Below, one piece after another: positions 15,056 through 24,246 of a DNA stretch of 64,000 nt; the first letter of the stretch is position 1; every line of letters begins with the position of its first letter. Both the position numbers and the translations under genes were made by a program. The notes beneath the pieces are model-generated. The model did not search any database. It saw only the letters and a list, made by a program, of their open reading frames with translations, and had not been told where the DNA came from. This DNA is from Lachnospiraceae bacterium (GTDB lineage Bacteria; Bacillota; Clostridia; Lachnospirales; Lachnospiraceae), in the NCBI GenBank assembly GCA_902363675.1, contig CABJAV010000016.1:1-64000 (forward strand), read 5' to 3'.

Positions 15056-16260
15056 TGGATAACTTTGATTTGAAGAAAGTACGCAAAAAGTATAAGGATA
15101 ACCGAGATGTGATTTCGTTTTTTTCCGGAGCAATGGGATTAGATATAGGACTTGAAAAAGCAGGTCTCAATGTAGTTATAGGACAAGATTTTGAACCTTC
15201 TTGTGTGGAAACAATGAGGGCTAATGGGCATAATGTTTTGGGTGGAGATATAAGAGAAATAAATCCAGAGACACTTTTGAAATTAACAGGTCTACATGTA
15301 GGAGAGCCATTTATGGTATGTGGTGGACCGCCATGTCAACCCTTCTCAACAGCTGGAAAAAGACTTGGAATTAATGACCCAAGAGGAAGTCTTTTTATGG
15401 ATTTTATAAGAATGATAGACTATATCCGCCCTAGATTTTTTGTAATGGAAAATGTAAAGGGAATAGTTTCGTCACCATTAAAACATGTTTCCGTGAAAGA
15501 AAGAGAGAAGGATGATCCAGAACAGCAGTTAGGTACAGTTTTAGATGTTATTTTATCTGAATTTGACAAGTTAGGTTATAAGACTGTTTATGGTGTTTTA
15601 GATGCTGTAAATTATGGTGTTCCTCAGTTTAGAGAGCGTTTTGTATTGATAGGAAGCCGAGATAATGAAGATATATTTTTACCTATGCCTACACATTTTC
15701 AGATGCATCAAAATTCGGAGTATAGATGGAAGACAGTTGGAGAGGTAATAAAAGATTTGGAAAATAATCCGGGTGAATATACTTCTTTAAGTGGAGAAAG
15801 GAAGAAATATATTCATATGGTTCCAGAGGGCGGAAATTGGAGAGATTTACCAGAAGAGATAATTCCTGTTGCTATGGGAGGAGCTTACCAGTCGGGTGGA
15901 GGAAAAGTGGGATTTTATCGTAGATTATCGTATAATCAGCCGGCTCCTACAATTACAACGTCTCCAGCTCAGAAAGCAACGATGCTCTGTCATCCTACAC
16001 AAGATCGTCCATTGAGTATAAAAGAGTATGCAAGGATACAGCAGTTCCCTGATGATTGGATATTTAAGGGAACATTATCAGCAAAATATAGACAAATTGG
16101 GAATGCAGTTCCAGTGGGATTAGCGGAGGCTATTGGAAGAGCTATTATTTCCACAGCAGACAAAACATCTACTATAGAAACGAAACGATTTAGAGGAACC
16201 AGTGTGCATAATAGAATAAAGAATGCAATGGAATTGGGAGGAAGATCATATGGCGATTAA
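15055..16260 (+). CDS. DNA (cytosine-5) methyltransferase
   Basis: 401 residues, type II m5C methyltransferase that would protect host DNA from the neighbouring nuclease. Motif I is VISFFSGAMGLDIGLEKAGL (19-38), motif IV GGPPCQPFSTAGKR with catalytic C94, motif VI FVMENVKG, motif VIII VPQFRERFVLIG, and the motif X region RQIGNAVPVGLAEAI near the end. The target-recognition region between VIII and IX is short (about 200-300). Its 3' end overlaps the endonuclease start by 11 bases. Confidence 0.95.
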   Translation: MDNFDLKKVRKKYKDNRDVISFFSGAMGLDIGLEKAGLNVVIGQDFEPSCVETMRANGHNVLGGDIREINPETLLKLTGLHVGEPFMVCGGPPCQPFSTAGKRLGINDPRGSLFMDFIRMIDYIRPRFFVMENVKGIVSSPLKHVSVKEREKDDPEQQLGTVLDVILSEFDKLGYKTVYGVLDAVNYGVPQFRERFVLIGSRDNEDIFLPMPTHFQMHQNSEYRWKTVGEVIKDLENNPGEYTSLSGERKKYIHMVPEGGNWRDLPEEIIPVAMGGAYQSGGGKVGFYRRLSYNQPAPTITTSPAQKATMLCHPTQDRPLSIKEYARIQQFPDDWIFKGTLSAKYRQIGNAVPVGLAEAIGRAIISTADKTSTIETKRFRGTSVHNRIKNAMELGGRSYGD

Positions 16261-16990
16261 TAATTCTTATGATGAAAAAGAAGTGGTAGAGGCAATAGCA
16301 AAGGCTCTGGAAACATTTTATGGAAGTTTGATAGAAAAGATTGACACTCTTGATATCAAAAAGGTAATGAAAAGAAAAAATCCGTATTTGTATAGAGCCA
16401 AAGCCATGGAGAATGCTTCAGAGATTGTGGAATCTGTTTTGAGTGCATTTGTGACCTCTAGTGAGGAAACTATTTTTGGTAATTGCTTTTTTGAACCGAT
16501 TGCTATTGCGGTAAGTGGCGGTAATAAAGCATTGGCAGAGGGTATTGATTTGATGATTCAAGATCCTGAAAGTAATACAATCTATGCTGTTGCAGTAAAA
16601 AGTGGTCCATCTGTATTTAATGCTGACAGTAAAAAGAGACAGGAACAGAATTTTATGGCAGCAGCAAAACTTGCACAACAAGCTAAGGCAAGATATGAGG
16701 CATACATAGGATATTGTTATGGAAAGAAAAAGGACAGTGGCAGGGGCAAGCCAAAAATGTATCAAGAATTGGCTGGAAAGCAGTTCTGGACAGAACTTAC
16801 TGGTGATGAGGAGTTCTATATTAAAATAATAAATTTTATGGGAACAATGCCGGAGCAGTATGTAGCATCATATAAAGAAAGTTACAACAAAGCAGCTAAT
16901 AGGCTGATTAGAGAATTCTCAAATAGTTTCTGCAAAGAAGACGGATCTATTGATTGGGAGAAACTGGTGGAATTTAATTCAGGGGATTGA
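16250..16990 (+). CDS. PmeII-type type II restriction endonuclease
   Basis: 246 residues from ATG 16250, which has GGAGGA nine bases upstream (the frame is open from 16223). The sequence KVMKRKNPYLYRAKAMENAS, FVTSSEETIFGNCFFEPIAI, then EGIDLMIQ...YAVAVKSGPSVFNAD and KRQEQNFMAAAKLAQQ fits the PmeII family as I recall it. D in EGIDL and the VAVKSG lysine give a D-x(n)-x-K variant of the PD-(D/E)XK site. It overlaps the methyltransferase gene, as expected for a cognate pair. The recognition site cannot be read from the sequence. Confidence 0.8.
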   Translation: MAINNSYDEKEVVEAIAKALETFYGSLIEKIDTLDIKKVMKRKNPYLYRAKAMENASEIVESVLSAFVTSSEETIFGNCFFEPIAIAVSGGNKALAEGIDLMIQDPESNTIYAVAVKSGPSVFNADSKKRQEQNFMAAAKLAQQAKARYEAYIGYCYGKKKDSGRGKPKMYQELAGKQFWTELTGDEEFYIKIINFMGTMPEQYVASYKESYNKAANRLIREFSNSFCKEDGSIDWEKLVEFNSGD

Positions 16991-17142
16991 AATATTTTAT
17001 CGAAAATAAGTGATTATTATGAGGATACAATTTATCTCTAAAAAATAAAAAGTTTGTTTCGCAAACAGATATAAAGTTCATAAGAATCAAGGTGGTTTAG
17101 GCAATTAGCAGACAAAGATAAACTATTTTTAAAGATAAAAGG

Positions 17143-18060
17143 GTGAATGAAATTATGAGAGAATCACTTAGAGAGACTGTAAATCATGCTTTGTGCATTG
17201 AAATGAAGTTGCCTAACATTGAAAAAAATTTGGATAAAACAAGTATTACGACGGCACAAGATATATGCATGAAAAATGATGAAAAAAGTGAACTAGCAAA
17301 AATTATCTATAATGGGATTGTAGAATACGCTGTTAATGAATATGAATTAAATTATGATGATTTAGAAAAGGAACAAGCAAAAGTTTTGGCAAGAAGAATC
17401 AGATACAATTCTAATGCAACAGATTTTACAAAGCTAAAATATGGTTTTTATGGTGAGGTACTGTTAGATTTGATTTTAAGATGTTTTTTAAAGACAGATG
17501 TCTTGCTGGCAAGAGGGTATTTGTATTCACCAATAGAAAAAAGTGAGGTAAAGGGGTTTGATGCATTTCACATAATGGAATGGGATGATAATGTTGAATT
17601 ATGGCTGGGAGAGGCTAAGTTTTATGTGAATTATAAGAAGCCTGTAGATGATGTATTAGGAAAAATAAGTTACTCACTTTCAGATGAGTATGTGCATGAT
17701 AATTTCTTAGCGCTTATTGATTGGCAAGATAGATTTTCGCATTCTAATTCAAGATTGAGTGGCATCTTAGATAGGTGGGAGGAGAATCCAAATATAAATA
17801 TTGCAAGTGAGATTGCAAATGAAAATATGGTTATTACTTATCCTATTATGATTGCTTATCAACCTAAAAATGTTGGTTCCTATGAAGAGAAAGTGAAAGA
17901 ATGTTTGGAATATATAGAAAAGAAAATTGTAAACTTGCCAATTAGTATTACAACGTCATTTCAATACAAAATATTTTTTATTTTTTTGCCGGTTGATGAT
18001 GTTAGAAGTGTTAAGGAGTGTGTTTATAGATGGATAGATTCGAAGGAACCTCTAATATAA
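17143..18060 (+). CDS. hamA: Hachiman anti-phage protein HamA (DUF1837)
   Basis: 305 residues. HamA is the nuclease effector of Hachiman defence, held inactive by HamB until phage-altered DNA is sensed. The DUF1837 core is visible: GFYGEVLLDLILRCF (E105), KGFDAFHI (D140), LWLGEAKFY (E157, K159), forming a PD-(D/E)XK-type site E-D-ExK, then LGKISYSLSDEYVHDNFLAL. GTG 17143 is the furthest start and ATG 17155 fits the AAAGGG site better. The last 31 bases overlap hamB, so the two are coupled. A 150-bp gap separates it from the RM genes, with no consensus promoter found. Confidence 0.88.
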   Translation: MNEIMRESLRETVNHALCIEMKLPNIEKNLDKTSITTAQDICMKNDEKSELAKIIYNGIVEYAVNEYELNYDDLEKEQAKVLARRIRYNSNATDFTKLKYGFYGEVLLDLILRCFLKTDVLLARGYLYSPIEKSEVKGFDAFHIMEWDDNVELWLGEAKFYVNYKKPVDDVLGKISYSLSDEYVHDNFLALIDWQDRFSHSNSRLSGILDRWEENPNINIASEIANENMVITYPIMIAYQPKNVGSYEEKVKECLEYIEKKIVNLPISITTSFQYKIFFIFLPVDDVRSVKECVYRWIDSKEPLI

Positions 18061-20327
18061 TTAAAGCTTATTATCAATTCAAGAGGAATGGCAATAATGC
18101 AGAGTTTGTTTCAAAAGTATGCGAGTATTTTAACTGTATAAAGTCAGATAAATTAGATGGTTCAGACTTGAACTTTTTGTCTTTTATTGCAAGTGAGGCA
18201 GGTGTTCCGCAATATTATGATATGCTCATAAAAAGACAAAATAGAGATGAAATGGATATGGTAGAACAAATCTCCTTGGGAATGTTAAGTTCTTTTTTTT
18301 ACGATGCGAGTTTATGTGTTGATGAACAGGGAAATAAACTTCATCGTTTTCAAAAACAAATACTAGAAAAGTTTTCTGATGATACGAATAGATTTGTATT
18401 AACAGCACCTACATCATTCGGAAAGACATTTATAGTATATCAAATACTTCAGAAGATGAAATATAGTACAATATTACTTATTTTTCCAACGATTAGTTTG
18501 CTGACGGAGAATTATGAACGGATAAAAGCATATCCTTTTTTTGGAGGTTATAGCATTCATACATTAAGCGAAGAGGAAATAGATGAGAGTGCTAATAACT
18601 TGTTTATTTTCACACCAGAGCGATATTTGTCTTTTCTCGATTCGCAAAAAGGAACAGTTTTTGATTTCGCATTTATTGATGAGATATATAAAATTGACAA
18701 TGGTTATTTGGTAGATGAAGAGACGGTTCTAGAAAATGAGCGGGATGTGGCATACAGACTGGCTTTAGAATATATATGTAGGCAAGCTAAAGATATATTT
18801 TTAGCAGGACCATACATATCTTTAAATAATGATGAAACATATAATTCTTTTTTGAAATTTACTGAAGAAAATAATTTTCAAATACTTCAATATAATGAGT
18901 TTGAAATTGTAAGCAAACAGTATTATGAGATTAGTAAAAGAGGTTCTTACAATATAGATGAATATGATGTTTATATCCCCAATAAACAGCGAAAGACGTT
19001 ACTTTTGCAGATTATTCCTAAGATAAGTTTTCCGGCAGAGAATACAATTATATATTGTGGAAAAAAAACAGATACTGAAAAGTATGCACAAATATTAATT
19101 CAGGAGCCCAATATTGTAAAAACTTTTTCAGATATGTATAAAGAGGAAGATGAGCTATATAAAATTTTTGTAGAACATTTGGAACGTACATATGGTGAAG
19201 AATGGATTGTAGTTGTTGCGTTAAAAGCGAGAATAGGTATTCATCATGGCTTGATACCTAAATATATTCAAAAAGAAATTATCAATTTATTTGGCAGGGG
19301 ACAACTAGTTTGCCTTTTTTCTACAACTACAATAACAGAAGGAGTTAATACTCCAGCAAAAAATATTATTATTACGTCTTTGAAAAAGGGTAAAAAGGAT
19401 TTAAAGCAGTTTGATGCAAAGAATATTGCTGGTAGAGCGGGGCGATTTGGAAAGCATTATTCAGGAAGGATAATTGATATAAGCTCAGGTTTTGTTGATA
19501 TTATTAAGTCGGATAATGAAAAATTAAAACATAAAAATTATGATGTTAATTCGCAAAAATCGGATGTTGATTATCAAATTACTAAAGATGAATTTTTGAG
19601 TCCAACAGAGCAGAGAGAGAAGCAAAGATTACAAAGAAAAGCTGAGGAAATAGAGCTTCCAGATACAATATTAGCAAAGTTTAAAGTTGTTGGACCAAGA
19701 GATAAAATTACATTGTATGAAAGTATAATACACTTGGATATTGCTGAACGAGAAAGTATTGACAACTTAGTAAATTCAGTAGTGTTTAGCAGAGGGCATA
19801 AAATAAATTGGGATGGTTTGCAAACGGTCTTGAATATTATTGCTCCAATTGTAAGTAATGGTAAATTGAAATTTATGATTACTCATAAATTTATTGCGAA
19901 GTCAGGAAAACAATATTCTCTTTTAGTAATACTGTTACAAGCATATCTAGACAATGGTTTTATGGGCATGGTTGAATACCAGATAAAAAATAAAGGGATG
20001 AATATGGATAGGGCGATGAGATATGTGGCTGATACCGTATATAATACGTTTAAATATCAATTGGTGAAATATTTTGGGACATTTGATATTTTGTATCGCT
20101 TTGTTCAGTCTAAGGAGCGACAGTGTGATATGGAAGATGTAAAAAGTATTAGCTTTTTATTACAAAAGCTTGAGTATAATGCTACTAATGAGAGAGCTAA
20201 AAAAGTTAGCGATTATGGTGTGCCTTTTAAAATTATAAAAAAATATGAGGATCCATCTGTGCAGGTAGAGTATGATCCATACGAAAAATATGTAGATAAT
20301 CAGGTGAAATTAATGTTGAATGAGTAA
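18030..20327 (+). CDS. hamB: Hachiman anti-phage helicase HamB
   Basis: 765-residue superfamily 2 helicase that senses abnormal DNA and controls HamA. Walker A is APTSFGKT (126-133), the DExx box FIDEIYKI (215-222), and motifs V and VI appear as FSTTTITEGVNTPAKNIII and NIAGRAGRFGK. The helical C-terminal third (about 560-765) has no recognised fold, as in other HamB proteins. AAGGAG lies 11 bases before ATG 18030, inside hamA. Length and gene order hamA-hamB match the described system. Confidence 0.88.
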   Translation: MDRFEGTSNIIKAYYQFKRNGNNAEFVSKVCEYFNCIKSDKLDGSDLNFLSFIASEAGVPQYYDMLIKRQNRDEMDMVEQISLGMLSSFFYDASLCVDEQGNKLHRFQKQILEKFSDDTNRFVLTAPTSFGKTFIVYQILQKMKYSTILLIFPTISLLTENYERIKAYPFFGGYSIHTLSEEEIDESANNLFIFTPERYLSFLDSQKGTVFDFAFIDEIYKIDNGYLVDEETVLENERDVAYRLALEYICRQAKDIFLAGPYISLNNDETYNSFLKFTEENNFQILQYNEFEIVSKQYYEISKRGSYNIDEYDVYIPNKQRKTLLLQIIPKISFPAENTIIYCGKKTDTEKYAQILIQEPNIVKTFSDMYKEEDELYKIFVEHLERTYGEEWIVVVALKARIGIHHGLIPKYIQKEIINLFGRGQLVCLFSTTTITEGVNTPAKNIIITSLKKGKKDLKQFDAKNIAGRAGRFGKHYSGRIIDISSGFVDIIKSDNEKLKHKNYDVNSQKSDVDYQITKDEFLSPTEQREKQRLQRKAEEIELPDTILAKFKVVGPRDKITLYESIIHLDIAERESIDNLVNSVVFSRGHKINWDGLQTVLNIIAPIVSNGKLKFMITHKFIAKSGKQYSLLVILLQAYLDNGFMGMVEYQIKNKGMNMDRAMRYVADTVYNTFKYQLVKYFGTFDILYRFVQSKERQCDMEDVKSISFLLQKLEYNATNERAKKVSDYGVPFKIIKKYEDPSVQVEYDPYEKYVDNQVKLMLNE

Positions 20328-20519
20328 TAATAAACTTGCGATATACGATTCTTGATTAATATTCTTGAGGTTAGAAATCATGATTTAGTAGGCACAAACG
20401 ACATGTTAATTAGAGATTGCCAGATTATTGGACAACTGATGGAATATTATTCGGAATATTTACTTGACAATGAGACTGTGAAAAAATCAAGCTAATCAAG
20501 AAATATCCCTTAGTCACTA
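20328..20519. other. Gene-free stretch after hamB
   Basis: About 190 bp of AT-rich sequence with no open frame of note. It contains short in-frame scraps only and leads into the terminator at 20520. Confidence 0.4.
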
Positions 20520-20570
20520 AGGGCGCACTTCTATACCTACCTATACGGAAGGTGATGTGCGCCCTCATTT
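20520..20570. terminator. Strong terminator of the defence cluster
   Basis: AGGGCGCAC (20520-20528) pairs with GTGCGCCCT (20557-20565), with an inner ACCT/AGGT pairing, followed by CATTTTATTT. It separates the plus-strand defence genes from the minus-strand XRE gene. The next 85 bp hold three more small GC hairpins. Confidence 0.8.
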
Positions 20571-20655
20571 TATTTCGGGAGTTGCGGGATAAATCCCGGT
20601 CAAGGCTATACCTTGCGCAGACGAGGTCTGCTATCCACACATTGCGGCAAAGCCG

Positions 20656-21477
20656 CTATTTTCTCTTCTTTTTGCCACGTCCGTTTCCTTTGGCAGATTT
20701 GAATGCTGTCGAATAACGTTCCACAATATCCATAAAAGTCTTGAATTCGTAAGGATCCATTTTCGTAAAATTCATTTGAAAAAGTTTACTGTATGTCAGC
20801 ATTTGCTTTTGTGTTATGCTGTCTGCTTTCTGGACTTCCTCATAGGTATCCATGAATTCATCAAAAATAGTATCATAACTTCCAGTATTGGAATCTTTTT
20901 TATGTAATTCTCGTAAATCTTTTGCAATCGCAGAAATATCATTTCCCAAAAGATTGTCAAAATAATTATCCTCATTAATGAGAGCTGCCTTTAGTGAGCG
21001 CATATAGTGGTCACTATCAGAGAGCGAATATTTGTTTTTTATCATTGCCCGGTTGTGCTCTATGTATTTGTTCATATTACGAATCTGAGCAGATGCCAGA
21101 TTGTCAACATAGATTTCAAGGTCAGATAAAAAATCAGAAAAATGAGGATCCTTTATCATTTCACAAATCAGCCGCACATTCAGATTGCGTTCTTTTAATA
21201 AAGCTATAGTTTCATCATCTAAGCCAAGTTCATCAACCGGGAAAGGATGGCGTTCACGATTTTCTGTAATACCCAGTAAGTAATCACTGGTTACTCCGTA
21301 GAATCCAGCCAGAGTAACGATTACATTCACAGTAATCGCATTTTTGGTATCATCGCTCTCGTAGCTGCCTAGAGCAGATTTTGAGATACCAGTTTTTTCT
21401 GATAGTTCTACGAGAGATAGTCCTCGTTCGGTTCTTAAATCTTTTAATTTTTCCTGTAGCGTCAATTTACAATTCAT
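20656..21477 (-). CDS. XRE-family regulator of element 3
   Basis: 273 residues. The N-terminal helix-turn-helix spans about 8-68 (LQEKLKDLRTERGLSLVELS, EKTGISKSALGSYESDDTKN, then FYGVTSDYLLG). The rest is a long helical, acidic region with a basic tail (KGNGRGKKKRK). It is divergent from the mobilization genes and its start lies 54 bp from the palindrome at 21531. Probable repressor of mobilization and of its own gene. Confidence 0.85.
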   Translation of the reverse strand: MNCKLTLQEKLKDLRTERGLSLVELSEKTGISKSALGSYESDDTKNAITVNVIVTLAGFYGVTSDYLLGITENRERHPFPVDELGLDDETIALLKERNLNVRLICEMIKDPHFSDFLSDLEIYVDNLASAQIRNMNKYIEHNRAMIKNKYSLSDSDHYMRSLKAALINEDNYFDNLLGNDISAIAKDLRELHKKDSNTGSYDTIFDEFMDTYEEVQKADSITQKQMLTYSKLFQMNFTKMDPYEFKTFMDIVERYSTAFKSAKGNGRGKKKRK

Positions 21478-21530
21478 AGATTAGAGTCCTTTTTATTTTA
21501 TAGCAATCGAATCCCTTTTATCATACAACA

Positions 21531-21542
21531 GAACGTACGTTC
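21531..21542. promoter_or_regulatory. Candidate operator GAACGTACGTTC
   Basis: A perfect 12-bp palindrome in the gap between the divergent XRE gene and the mobilization operon. Placement suggests it is bound by the XRE regulator. Confidence 0.5.
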
Positions 21543-21845
21543 ATATCAAGGCAAATTTCCAAAAGAGTGGAAATTTTTATTTTTTTGTGCAAAATCCTAC
21601 ATTTCGGATATACGGGAAATGCACTTTGAATTTGAGAAAATCTCTATACAACTTCATGAGCATTCCAAATCACTACCGCATCGGGGAAGTCAGGCGATAA
21701 TCCGGAAATAATCCGGGGAGCCGGCCAAGAGCGTGATAACGGCACAGTCCAAAACAGTCTATAAGGCTAAAGAACCCAGAGGTTACCTGCCAGGAAATGA
21801 TGAGGTGAAATGACAAAAATGAATTTGGGATATGGAGGATTTCAA

Positions 21846-22136
21846 ATGGAAGAAAATGAAAAGTTACACAAGATTCGTGTAGAGATTGAAAAAGCAAAAC
21901 AAGAAAAACAGCAGGCGAAGAGGCAGCTCGTAAGAGCAGAGAATCGGTTGAAGTATCGTGAAAATATGAGCAGAAAGGCAAGAACACACAGATTGATAGT
22001 GCTTGGTGCGGTTATGGCACAGTATTTTCCAGAACTGAAAGAGTTATCGGAAGTACAGCTTGGTCAGATGATGGAGCATCTGGATATCAATGCACTTCAT
22101 GAAGCGTTTTACAAGGCCTTGTCAAATGGCAGGTAG
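21846..22136 (+). CDS. DUF3847-family mobilization accessory protein
   Basis: 96 residues, mostly one charged coiled coil (about 5-50, KLHKIRVEIEKAKQEKQQAK, RQLVRAENRLKYRENMSRKA) followed by MAQYFPELKELSEVQLGQMM. ATG 21846 is chosen because GGAGG lies eight bases upstream; an earlier ATG at 21810 has no site. The small DUF3847 proteins usually sit directly before MobA/MobL relaxases, as here. Biochemical role unknown. Confidence 0.75.
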   Translation: MEENEKLHKIRVEIEKAKQEKQQAKRQLVRAENRLKYRENMSRKARTHRLIVLGAVMAQYFPELKELSEVQLGQMMEHLDINALHEAFYKALSNGR

Positions 22137-22147
22137 GAGGATTGTTG

Positions 22148-23623
22148 ATGGCGATTTATCATTTTCATGTAACACAGGTTTCCAGAGGAAAGGGACAGTC
22201 AGCAATCGCAGCAGCAGCGTATCGAGCCGGTGAAAGACTACAGGATCATTATTATGGAGAATATGCAGATTATATAGCAAAAGGAGGAGTTGTTTACACC
22301 GAGATTATAGCTCCTGATTATGTGCCGGAGTCTTTTCATGACAGGGAAACATTATGGAATGCAGTAGAGAAGGTAGAGAAGCATCCCAAAGCACAGCTTG
22401 CATATAGCTTTGATTTTGCACTTATGAATGAATTCTCAATGGAAGAAAATATTATTCTTGCAAAAAGATTTATTAATGAGAACTTCATTGCTAAAGGAAT
22501 GATCGCTGATATGGCGGTTCATAATCCCGACAAAAAGGAAAGAGATAATCCTCATGTTCATGTGCTCTGTCCAATCAGACCAATGAATATGGATGGAACA
22601 TGGGGAGAAAAACAGAAGAGGGAATATCTCTTTGATGAGAACGGGAAGCCTGTTCTTGACAGTAAAGGACATCAGAAATTCAATGCAGTTCCTAAGACAG
22701 ATTGGGGAAGACCGGAAACACTTGAATCATGGAGAAAAGCCTGGGCAGACATGGTGAATGAAGAATTTCAGAAAAAAGGAATGCAGGAGAGGATTGATCA
22801 CAGGAGTTATGAAGCGCAGGGAATTATGCTGATTCCACAGATTCATGAAGGACCAAATGTACGAAAGATGGAAGCAAAAGGAATTCGTACAGAGAAAGGA
22901 AGCCTTAATCGTTTGATTAAAGAAATCAATCAGGGAATTCTTTTGTTAAAGGAAAAGGTCAAAGATATTATGGATGTTATTTCTGAACTATCGGAGGAAA
23001 TGCATAGAAACGAGAAATCCACAAAATCAGATCTTTCGCAGTGCATACAAAAGTATTTTGCAGACAGAAATGAAATGGCTGAATCTTATAGTTATGGAAA
23101 AAACAAGGCAAGAAAAACAAATTTGAAGAAAATGGCGGAATTATTGGTTTATCTGGAAGAGCATCATATTTCGACTATTGAAGAATTAAATGAGCATGTG
23201 AAAGGTAAGAAAGCGGAGCTTGGAATACTGAGGCAAGTAAATCGTCGGAAGAAAGCGGATATTGCTGGATTCAAGGAAAATCTCAGATATTTAAACTGGT
23301 ATGAAGAAGGAATCCCGATAATAGGTAAGATTGAAAAAAGAAAATTCAATAAGGCAAAGGAACGCATCAAAGCAGAGAATGGCGATACGCTTCGCAGATA
23401 TCATATAGCAAAAAGAATTCTCACAGAAAGAGGGATGCTAGGAAAAATGGATAAAAATGTTTTACAGCAGGAAATCTGCAAGCTGGAAAACGAAACAAAA
23501 GAGAACTATGCCCAGTATAAGACACTGTCGAAAGATATTAAACAACTTCAGGATATCTGTATGCTTTCTCAGAAACCCAAAGAACAGAAGAAGCAGAAAG
23601 CAAAGGAGGAGAAAAGCTTATGA
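22148..23623 (+). CDS. MobA/MobL (MobQ) relaxase
   Basis: 491 residues. It would nick the transfer origin of the element and pilot the strand into a recipient through a helper's secretion channel. The N-terminal relaxase domain shows AIYHFHVTQVSRGKGQSAIA, AAAYRAGE with the likely catalytic Tyr, DHYYGEYADY, and the metal-binding DNPHVHVLCPIRP. The C-terminal half is long coiled coil. AGGAGG sits seven bases before ATG 22148. Its last four bases overlap the primase start (ATGA). The origin of transfer is expected upstream, but I could not define it. Confidence 0.92.
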   Translation: MAIYHFHVTQVSRGKGQSAIAAAAYRAGERLQDHYYGEYADYIAKGGVVYTEIIAPDYVPESFHDRETLWNAVEKVEKHPKAQLAYSFDFALMNEFSMEENIILAKRFINENFIAKGMIADMAVHNPDKKERDNPHVHVLCPIRPMNMDGTWGEKQKREYLFDENGKPVLDSKGHQKFNAVPKTDWGRPETLESWRKAWADMVNEEFQKKGMQERIDHRSYEAQGIMLIPQIHEGPNVRKMEAKGIRTEKGSLNRLIKEINQGILLLKEKVKDIMDVISELSEEMHRNEKSTKSDLSQCIQKYFADRNEMAESYSYGKNKARKTNLKKMAELLVYLEEHHISTIEELNEHVKGKKAELGILRQVNRRKKADIAGFKENLRYLNWYEEGIPIIGKIEKRKFNKAKERIKAENGDTLRRYHIAKRILTERGMLGKMDKNVLQQEICKLENETKENYAQYKTLSKDIKQLQDICMLSQKPKEQKKQKAKEEKSL

Positions 23624-24246
23624 GATTATTTGAAGGCGTAAAAGCTAATGTAACTGCAAGTCAGGCAGCGGCTTATTGTGGATTTACACCTAATAGGTCA
23701 AAGATGATTTGTTGTCCTTTCCATAATGATAAGCATCCAAGTATGAAAGTTGATAGGCGGTATTACTGCTTTGGATGTGGAGAACATGGGGATGCTATAG
23801 ATTTTGTGGCAAAGTACTATGATTTATCACTTAAAGATGCTGCGATGAAACTGGCAGATGATTTTGGAATTGATTATGACAGGAAAATACCGGCATCTAT
23901 AGAGATAAAGAGGGCGCAGATAAAACAGAATCAGGAGAGATTGCAAAAAGAGCAGATTCGTGATTTGTGTAAAGAACTGTCGGAATTGAATTCATTTTTA
24001 AGAGAAAAGAAGCAACAGCCAGTAACATATGGAAATTTTACAAGCTTGAAATCCTATATTGATGATTTTGAATATGTGGATCATCTCTATGAATATTACA
24101 TTTTGGAAGCATCGAATCAGACGCGAAAGCAGGAGTATAAGCATATATTGGAGGAGGTTATAAGAATTGAGCGAAAATACGGGAAAGAATACAACGGGCG
24201 AAGTATACAGGATGTTGGAATTGTCGGAGAAAAACAAGCCATTTAA
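23620..24246 (+). CDS. CHC2 zinc-finger primase-like protein
   Basis: 208 residues. The N-terminal 90 form a DnaG-type CHC2 zinc-binding domain: CCPFHNDKHPSMKVD, then RRYYCFGCGEHGDAIDF, giving C-x2-H...C-x2-C ligands. The rest is helical and the TOPRIM domain of a full primase is missing, as is usual in such mobile-element proteins. It overlaps the next gene by 80 bases in another frame. Probably supports replication of the excised element together with the helicase downstream. Confidence 0.85.
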   Translation: MRLFEGVKANVTASQAAAYCGFTPNRSKMICCPFHNDKHPSMKVDRRYYCFGCGEHGDAIDFVAKYYDLSLKDAAMKLADDFGIDYDRKIPASIEIKRAQIKQNQERLQKEQIRDLCKELSELNSFLREKKQQPVTYGNFTSLKSYIDDFEYVDHLYEYYILEASNQTRKQEYKHILEEVIRIERKYGKEYNGRSIQDVGIVGEKQAI